DNA from: Phaseolus vulgaris
Taxonomy: Eukaryota; Streptophyta; Magnoliopsida; Fabales; Fabaceae
Assembly (NCBI RefSeq): GCF_000499845.2
Contig: NC_023754.2
Span: 29,341,869 to 29,405,868, forward strand
Reading direction: 5' to 3'
DNA length: 64,000 nt
How positions within the stretch are numbered: the stretch's first letter is position 1; each line of letters begins with the position of its first letter. Under the pieces are notes generated by a model. It made no database searches. It was not told where the DNA came from and was given only the letters and a program-made list of their open reading frames with translations. Position numbers and translations under genes: made by a program. This document shows, piece by piece, positions 62,050 to 64,000 of the stretch.

Positions 62050-62420
62050 TCAAATATTTTCCAAACATTTATGGAAACAGCGTACTCCTCCAAAGGTCTA
62101 AGCTTTTTTCTGAAAACTATTGCTGGATATAATCCTATCCCTTCAAAATTTTGGAAGCGAAACACCACTCAATAAGATGGAGTGTTGTGTTATTAGGGTG
62201 GAAAACACCAGACATTTGTTCTTTGAATGCTATTTCTTTGAAAGTGTTGTCTTAGGTTGTGTTACATGATGAGGTCCAAGCTCGTTTTACATAGTTTTAT
62301 GGGCCTTATAAGTTGGTGTGGGAAGCATAATACAAGCTGACATAAGAGAGTAATGCATATTTGGTTTTTGGATCACTACAAGAGGATGTCAAATTTTCTT
62401 TACTTGCTAGCCACAAAATC
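62050..62420 (+). mobile_element. LINE-type retrotransposon relic (zf-RVT end)
   Basis: Read from 62072 in one frame, the sequence gives WKQRTPPKV, LLLD and then CCVIRVENTRHLFFEC, with two stops between. This is the pattern of the zinc-knuckle (zf-RVT) segment that follows reverse transcriptase in plant LINE elements (PPKV.AF..., C..C....ET..HLFF.C). Possible continuation to about 62420 is in shifted frames. Only this 3' scrap is present, and it is clearly dead. Confidence 0.65.
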
Positions 62421-64000
62421 TGTATGACTGTTTGAAACACTTCTAAATTGTTGCGTTTTTGTTTTCTGGAGTTTAATATGAGGTTGTTTCTATGTTGGGT
62501 TATAAAACACATTCTCAAATTTTGTAGTGATTGAAAGTTGATGTTTTTCTGCCAGATGGTATGGGTCGTGCATCAAACAACTGATGTGCATGTGTCTTTA
62601 GACTTTAAGGGTGATATCAAGGTTCAAGGAATCAGGAGCAGCATGTTTCTTTTGCTTACTTGGATCTTCAAACAAGAATAAAGGTTAATCTGTCATAAAC
62701 TTTGGTCTAAAATAATCTGTCATAAACCTATTTTGGTTCTAACCATTTCCTTTTTCCCACTTCTTATAAAGATGAAAGAAGAAAATTTTTAAGCGAAAAA
62801 TAATTAGAAAGTGTGTGTGTACTTTAACACATAAATCTAATTTTAAATAAAAAATTAATAAGAGTAAAATAAGTAATTCACTTAATATTACACTAAAAAT
62901 AGAAAAATCCAATAATTTATGGTTCTGATGAAAAAATCCTGAAGGAATATCATAAAGGAAGAAAGGTACTTCCCTCCAAACCTATATTTCTTCCATTTCA
63001 TTTTATCCATATATATTAAGAAAAATAATAGATTATGGCTCTACAAATATTGATTTTGTGTGGATTTTTCTGGTTTCCAACTTTACTCCTTTTTCAAAGT
63101 CTCAGACCCAACTATTCTGATGTACGGAGCTATAGCAACTTGAATTTCACAAGACCCTTAAGCTGCTTTTAAGCTAAAACTATAGTTTTGGAAAGCTTTT
63201 TTAAGCAAATTGAATGTTGGTGGGGTCATAAAGCTAAATTGGTGGGGATAAGTAGAATTTCAAAGCATACTTCCTTGTGGGTTAATCATATACCCAAAGT
63301 CAATTATGAGAGTAAGTTCTCAAACAATATTTGTTTGAAAACTATTTTTTCTAGAATTCATTATCTAAACAAAAAAATCAGCAGCTGAAGTTTCTCCATT
63401 CAGAATTTGACAGGTTAAGATTAGAAAAATTGAAATACGGGAACAATAATAGTGAGCAAGTTTGGAAAATGGAGAGAGTATAAGCAATGTTATAAAGTGT
63501 AAATGAACTAAGTAAACCAGCAAAGAAGCTAAAATTTTGGTGGTAAAATGGTTTTAATAAATGCGTGTTCCCGCACGCATGTGTTTATGTATGATTTATG
63601 TGTGTATAATGAATCCTCATCCTCATGTATTCTTTGCTTAAAGTATTCTCACCCAAACTAACATAACAGAAGGATGAAAATAATTGTTGTCTAGAAGATT
63701 GGACATGGCATGGGTTTATAGTAAAAAGAGGAAGAAGAAAACAGAAGAGAAATGAGTAAAAGAGTGGAAAAAAAGGCATTGATGGCCCCTTGCAACCGCA
63801 GATTAAGGCCAAAGCGCCAAACACTACATTCAAATCCCATCTTATGTTTACCACTTACGCACAAACATGTCATTACCCAAATAAAGCATCACAAATCGTA
63901 AAGCCAAAGTTGTTTTCAACCACGACACAATCATTCTTTTTTCTTTATTATACACTAGCTAGTACTAATCACATATCATATTCAAATAATAAAATGTATT
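62421..64000. other. Spacer to the window end
   Basis: About 1.6 kb, AT-rich, with no gene recognised. A minus-strand ORF (63585-63854) has hydrophobic stretches but reads like translated T-rich DNA and lacks family features. Confidence 0.5.

Noticed and set aside
63585..63854. Minus-strand 89-codon ORF with hydrophobic stretches
   Set aside because: Hydrophobicity follows from T-rich DNA; no start context, domain or splice signals support a gene.

Overview
This is nuclear DNA from a flowering plant. Genes have GT-AG introns, coding islands sit in very AT-rich spacer, and the protein families are plant-specific: S-locus-type receptor kinases, an NDR1/HIN1-like LEA_2 protein, a MORF RNA-editing factor and FQR1 quinone reductases. 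Protein style and repeat content suggest a papilionoid legume (bean, cowpea or soybean relatives). That is an inference I could not test by search.

Layout. 1-27 kb is a tandem, same-strand cluster of G-type lectin S-receptor-like kinases (SD1/SRK family): the 3' end of one gene (1-793), a broken exon fragment (3140-3433) and three apparently intact seven-exon genes (9387-12802, B120-like, 849 codons; 16136-20578, SD1-8-like, 841 codons; 23344-26933, At4g27290-like, 824 codons). A single-exon NHL/LEA_2 gene (1962-2567) lies between the first two kinase pieces. 28.8-34.8 kb holds two tandem four-exon FQR1/WrbA-type NAD(P)H:quinone oxidoreductase genes with matching 5' leaders. 40.0-42.5 kb holds a seven-exon bHLH112-like transcription factor on the minus strand. 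From about 42.7 to 55.5 kb I find no convincing gene. 56.3-57.4 kb is a four-exon MORF9 gene, and 60.5-61.6 kb is a Tyr-rich, acidic, disordered protein resembling Arabidopsis At5g39570 (PLDrp1).

Mobile and repeat DNA. The clearest structure not explained by genes is a family of short non-autonomous elements with termini based on TTCTTCCTGCACCCC. There are four copies plus one solo end. The copy at 55556-56082 has a perfect 15-bp terminal inverted repeat core and a 9-bp target duplication, as in Mutator-like elements. The copy near 36 kb is itself interrupted by a second miniature element. I also see a hAT-like MITE at 14.95-15.42 kb with an 8-bp target duplication, a decayed LINE 3' end at 62.1-62.4 kb, a possible LTR remnant at 4.4-4.6 kb, a 3 x 41 bp tandem array and a (TC)27(TA)16 microsatellite.

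Context. The genes do not form a pathway. Their association looks like conserved ancestral order: from memory, Arabidopsis has an S-receptor kinase array next to MORF9 (At1g11280-At1g11430) and, on the duplicated segment, an array near bHLH112 and a LEA_2 gene (At1g61360-At1g61760). The kinases probably act as cell-surface receptors; the NHL protein and quinone reductases also belong to families linked to stress and defence, but no joint function is shown by the sequence.
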